The notes beneath the pieces were generated by a model that searched no databases, was not told the DNA's origin, and saw nothing but the letters and a program-made list of their open reading frames with translations. A program made the position numbers and the translations under genes. 9,642 nt of DNA from TMED27 sp037969235 (GTDB taxonomy: Bacteria; Pseudomonadota; Alphaproteobacteria; Micavibrionales; Micavibrionaceae): assembly GCA_037969235.1 (NCBI GenBank), contig JBBKXA010000151.1:1-9642 (forward strand), given 5' to 3'. This document shows positions 7,135 through 9,642 of this stretch, in pieces; position 1 is the stretch's first letter; each line of letters begins with the position of its first letter.

Positions 7135-8325
7135 ATGCCTGATTTTTCTAAAGTAAAACACCCCCCACATGCGAACGCCGTTATTATACTCTCCGATGGA
7201 AGCGTATTTTTTGGTCGAGGCTTTGGTGCACAGACCCCAAAGAACAAAGGCGCAGTCGGCGAAATCTGCTTTAATACGGGCATGACGGGCTACCAAGAAA
7301 CTTTAACCGACCCCAGCTACGCGGGACAAATCATAAATTTCACCTTCCCGCATATTGGCAATGTCGGCACGAACAACGAAGATATGGAATGCGATAAACC
7401 ATACGCTCTCGGTTTGATCGTGCGCGAAGACATCACAAACGAATCAAATTGGCGCTCAAACACCCATCTCAATGATTGGCTGATCGAACACAAACTCACA
7501 GGCATCAGCGGTATCGACACACGCGCCCTCACCCAACATATTCGCGACAACGGCGCCCCCACAGGCGTATTATGCTTCAGCAAGGACGCCACATTTGACT
7601 TCCCCGCGCTTCATAAACAAGCGCAGGAATGGAGCGGCTTAACTGGACGCGATCTCGCCAAAGAAGTATCCTGCAAAGCGCCATATGATTGGGATGAAAA
7701 ATGCTGGACCCAGCAACACGGCTATACCAAACAATCCGCGCCTAAATTCAAAGTCGTCGCCATTGATTACGGCGCTAAACGTAATATCCTGCGCTGCCTC
7801 GCCAATGCAGGATTCGCCGTAACCGTTATGCCCGCCCAAACCAGCGCGGCAGACATTCTCGCCCAAAAGCCTGATGGCGTATTTCTCTCCAACGGCCCAG
7901 GCGATCCCGCTGCCACGGGCAAATACGCAAATGGCATGATCCAAGACCTCATCAAAGCCAACATGCCGATATTTGGCATTTGTCTCGGCCATCAACTCCT
8001 CGCGCAAGCTTTAGGCGGAAAAACGCGTAAAATGCATCTCGGTCATCGCGGCGCAAACCAGCCTGTTAAAGACCTCACCACAGGCAAAGTTGAAATCACC
8101 AGCCAAAATCACGGCTTCGAAGTGATCGCTGACTCCCTCCCCGATGGCATTGAACAAACCCATATCAGCCTGTTTGATGGATCAAATGAAGGCTTGCATG
8201 TAATAGGAAAACCCATCTTCTCCGTCCAATACCACCCCGAAGCCTCCCCCGGCCCTACAGACAGCTACTACCTCTTCGAACGCTTCATGGAAAATATCAA
8301 ACAGTCAAAAGCAAAGGCCGCTTAG
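7135..8325 (+). CDS. carA: Carbamoyl-phosphate synthetase small (glutaminase) subunit
   Basis: CarA hydrolyses glutamine and channels ammonia to CarB, which combines it with bicarbonate and ATP to make carbamoyl phosphate for pyrimidines and arginine. The 396 residues are full length. The N-terminal CarA domain shows GEICFNTGMTGYQETLTDPSY at 42-62. Beyond about residue 205 is a class I glutamine amidotransferase domain with LSNGPGDP at 251-258, the nucleophile Cys283 in GICLGHQ, and His367 and Glu369 in VQYHPEASPGP. All catalytic residues are present. The ATG at 7135 has only a weak purine-rich GAAAGAAA ahead of it. The 99-base gap to the divergent yqeY-like gene should hold the operon promoter, but I could not pick it out. 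The stop directly abuts the next start (TAGATG). carA is the first gene of carA-carbonic anhydrase-unknown-carB. Confidence 0.97.
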   Translation: MPDFSKVKHPPHANAVIILSDGSVFFGRGFGAQTPKNKGAVGEICFNTGMTGYQETLTDPSYAGQIINFTFPHIGNVGTNNEDMECDKPYALGLIVREDITNESNWRSNTHLNDWLIEHKLTGISGIDTRALTQHIRDNGAPTGVLCFSKDATFDFPALHKQAQEWSGLTGRDLAKEVSCKAPYDWDEKCWTQQHGYTKQSAPKFKVVAIDYGAKRNILRCLANAGFAVTVMPAQTSAADILAQKPDGVFLSNGPGDPAATGKYANGMIQDLIKANMPIFGICLGHQLLAQALGGKTRKMHLGHRGANQPVKDLTTGKVEITSQNHGFEVIADSLPDGIEQTHISLFDGSNEGLHVIGKPIFSVQYHPEASPGPTDSYYLFERFMENIKQSKAKAA

Positions 8326-8964
8326 ATGACCCACGATCTCATCCAAGGCTTATCTGAATTTAAACGCTACCAATACGGCGATGATGCGGCGTTGATGTCT
8401 AAATTGGTGGAAGACGGGCAATCGCCCAAATATTTCATAATTTCCTGTATCGATTCGCGCTGTAACCCCAGCACGATTTTCCGCGCTCGCCCGGGCTTAT
8501 TCTTCGCGCACAAAGCCATGGGCGCAATCGTTCGCCCCTATCACCAAGGCACAGCTCTCGCCGCCGCGCTACAATTTGCGCTGCATTACAATAAAGTCGA
8601 AACGATTATCGTCATGGGCCACACCCAATGCGGCGCAGTACAAGCGCTCGCCAACAATCTCGATGATCCCGAAATCGCGAGCTTTATCAACGTGGCTAAA
8701 CACGCACTCACGAAAGCCAAAACCTGTTGCAGTACACACGAAGAAATCCTCGCCAAAACCGAACAAGAAATCGTTTTGGAAAGTGTAGAAAACCTCAAAG
8801 CCTACCCCAGCGTAGCCCAAGCCATTAAAGAAAACCGCGTCACCATAAAACCATGGTTATTCGACATGACCGATGGCAATTTGTTGGAACATTCTGAACA
8901 CACCAAAACTTTTCAAATCATAACAGTCCAGACACAAGAAAACGACTTACGTAGTAATAAATGA
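8326..8964 (+). CDS. Beta-class carbonic anhydrase in the car operon
   Basis: A zinc enzyme that interconverts CO2 and bicarbonate. The 212-residue protein has the beta-class ligands Cys41, His99 and Cys102 (SCIDSR and GHTQCGAV) and the Asp43-Arg45 dyad, so the active site looks intact. The stretch after CxDSR differs from textbook members. Where E. coli Can has PGELFVHRNVAN, this has PGLFFAHKAMGA at 56-67, which suggests a separate subfamily. There is no signal peptide, so it is cytosolic. The ATG follows the carA stop with no gap; an AAAGG within the carA end could serve as ribosome site, indicating translational coupling. Since bicarbonate is a CarB substrate, the position between carA and carB suggests local bicarbonate supply (inference). 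It ends in TGA, the only TGA stop among the complete genes here, with the next gene in the same frame 30 bases on. Confidence 0.93.
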   Translation: MTHDLIQGLSEFKRYQYGDDAALMSKLVEDGQSPKYFIISCIDSRCNPSTIFRARPGLFFAHKAMGAIVRPYHQGTALAAALQFALHYNKVETIIVMGHTQCGAVQALANNLDDPEIASFINVAKHALTKAKTCCSTHEEILAKTEQEIVLESVENLKAYPSVAQAIKENRVTIKPWLFDMTDGNLLEHSEHTKTFQIITVQTQENDLRSNK

Positions 8965-8994
8965 AAGCATTCAAGAGCTAGGCCAGATAAAATA

Positions 8995-9474
8995 ATGAAA
9001 CAAACTCAGACCAATAATAATATTCATGAAGTTGACTATGACTATCCAGCAAAAATACAACTATTTCATGCAATTGATTTATATAAAAAGGAGCAATACA
9101 TACCAGCTTTAACTTTGGCAGGCGCTGCCGAAGAATGGCTAAATAAAATATTATCAATAGAAAAACAAGCATTCCCTACTATTAAAAACAATTTAGAAAA
9201 CCAACACTCTTTAGAAAATATCGAAAAAGTTATAAAAGACGTTAAAGATTTCAAGAATAAATTTAAGCACGGCTTTACCTACCAAGAATTTGAAAAAAAA
9301 GGGGTTTTTCAATTTGATGTTTTAGATTTGATAGAAATTACAAAAGGTTATATTGCCGCCTCATTACTAAACTATATGCACTACTATGAAACCTATGATG
9401 TTAAGAGAACTTGGCCAGAAAGCTTTTTTGAAATCTGGAAAGAACTTGCAGAAAGCGATAAAGAAAATGCCTAA
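8995..9474 (+). CDS. AT-rich gene of unknown function inside the car operon, possibly HEPN-like
   Basis: A 159-residue protein I cannot assign to a named family with certainty. It appears helical and soluble, with no signal or membrane segment. QLFHAIDLYKKEQYIPALT at 22-40 and LAGAAEEWLNKIL at 41-53 resemble bacterial proteins that carry an LAGAAEE helix. DFKNKFKHG at 85-93 resembles the [RK]-N-x-x-KH motif of such HEPN-fold proteins. A Lys87-x4-His92 pattern would stand in for the usual HEPN R-x4-6-H, so any RNase activity is doubtful. Hand counts of three 60-base blocks give 22-32% GC, against 42-60% for two blocks of carA, and codons are strongly A/T-ending (Asn AAT, Lys AAA, Ile ATA). This suggests horizontal acquisition. 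It starts 30 bases after the carbonic anhydrase stop without a strong Shine-Dalgarno, and its last 8 bases overlap the carB start. Confidence 0.75.
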   Translation: MKQTQTNNNIHEVDYDYPAKIQLFHAIDLYKKEQYIPALTLAGAAEEWLNKILSIEKQAFPTIKNNLENQHSLENIEKVIKDVKDFKNKFKHGFTYQEFEKKGVFQFDVLDLIEITKGYIAASLLNYMHYYETYDVKRTWPESFFEIWKELAESDKENA

Positions 9475-9642
9475 AAGAACCGACATAAAATCCATCTGCA
9501 TCATCGGCGCTGGCCCTATCATCATTGGGCAAGCGTGCGAATTTGATTACTCTGGAACGCAGGCCTGTAAAGCGCTTCGTGAGGAAGGCTACCGCATTAT
9601 CCTCATAAACTCCAATCCCGCAACCATTATGACCGACCCCGA
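9467..9642 (+). CDS. carB: Carbamoyl-phosphate synthetase large subunit, N-terminus only (runs off right edge)
   Basis: Only the first 58 codons of a roughly 1,070-1,100-codon gene are visible. They read MPKRTDIKSICIIGAGPIIIG, then QACEFDYSGTQACKALREEG, then ILINSNPATIMTDP, the hallmark start of CarB. The family starts with MPKRTD, which fixes the ATG at 9467. CarB phosphorylates bicarbonate and carbamate using ATP and receives ammonia from CarA. The ATG lies within the last codons of the preceding AT-rich gene (overlap ATGCCTAA, different frame), and no strong Shine-Dalgarno precedes it (GATAAAGAAA). carB translation therefore probably depends on ribosomes finishing the unknown gene. Confidence 0.97.
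   Translation, partial: MPKRTDIKSICIIGAGPIIIGQACEFDYSGTQACKALREEGYRIILINSNPATIMTDP

Noticed and set aside
7639..8007. 122-codon open frame antisense to carA
   Set aside because: It overlaps the conserved glutaminase domain completely and shows no protein family features.
8962..8964. TGA recoded as tryptophan, making carbonic anhydrase and the next gene one protein
   Set aside because: mutS, cysK and carA use TGG for Trp and contain no in-frame TGA, and the carbonic anhydrase is already of normal length.

Overview
The window looks like ordinary chromosome of a medium-GC alphaproteobacterium. The evidence is a 112-residue seven-iron ferredoxin of the FdxA type, a YumC-type ferredoxin-NADP reductase, a GatB/YqeY gene placed head-to-head with carA (a common alphaproteobacterial arrangement), and possible leaderless starts. 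This is inferred from protein families and gene order; no rRNA or tRNA is present to confirm it. Coding density is very high. Gene orientation switches often, so most transcription units hold one to three genes.

Layout, left half. The 5'-truncated mismatch-repair gene mutS (+) fills the first 2.6 kb. It converges on, and overlaps by 43 bases, a small single-domain histidine phosphotransferase gene (-). A divergent gap of about 70 bases leads to ferredoxin-NADP reductase (+). That gene converges on cysK, which is the second gene of an fdxA-cysK pair on the minus strand. A 131-base divergent gap then leads to a predicted lipoprotein of unknown function (+).

Layout, right half. The lipoprotein gene ends 3 bases from a TerB-like gene (-), which lies directly downstream of a GatB/YqeY-family gene (-) with a 4-base gap. 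Divergent from yqeY is the carbamoyl-phosphate synthetase operon (+): carA, a beta-class carbonic anhydrase, an AT-rich gene of unknown function, then carB, which runs off the right edge.

The most interesting part is the car operon. Carbonic anhydrase makes bicarbonate, which is a substrate of carbamoyl-phosphate synthetase, and its start codon directly abuts the carA stop (TAGATG). Between it and carB sits a 159-codon gene of much lower GC whose protein looks all-helical and possibly HEPN-like. Its last 8 bases overlap the carB start, so it appears to be a foreign gene accommodated into a core operon. A second theme is redox and sulfur: ferredoxin, a candidate ferredoxin reductase and cysteine synthase lie together. 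No mobile-element genes, CRISPR arrays, RNA genes or strong intrinsic terminators were seen, and no stretch longer than about 130 bases lacks a gene.
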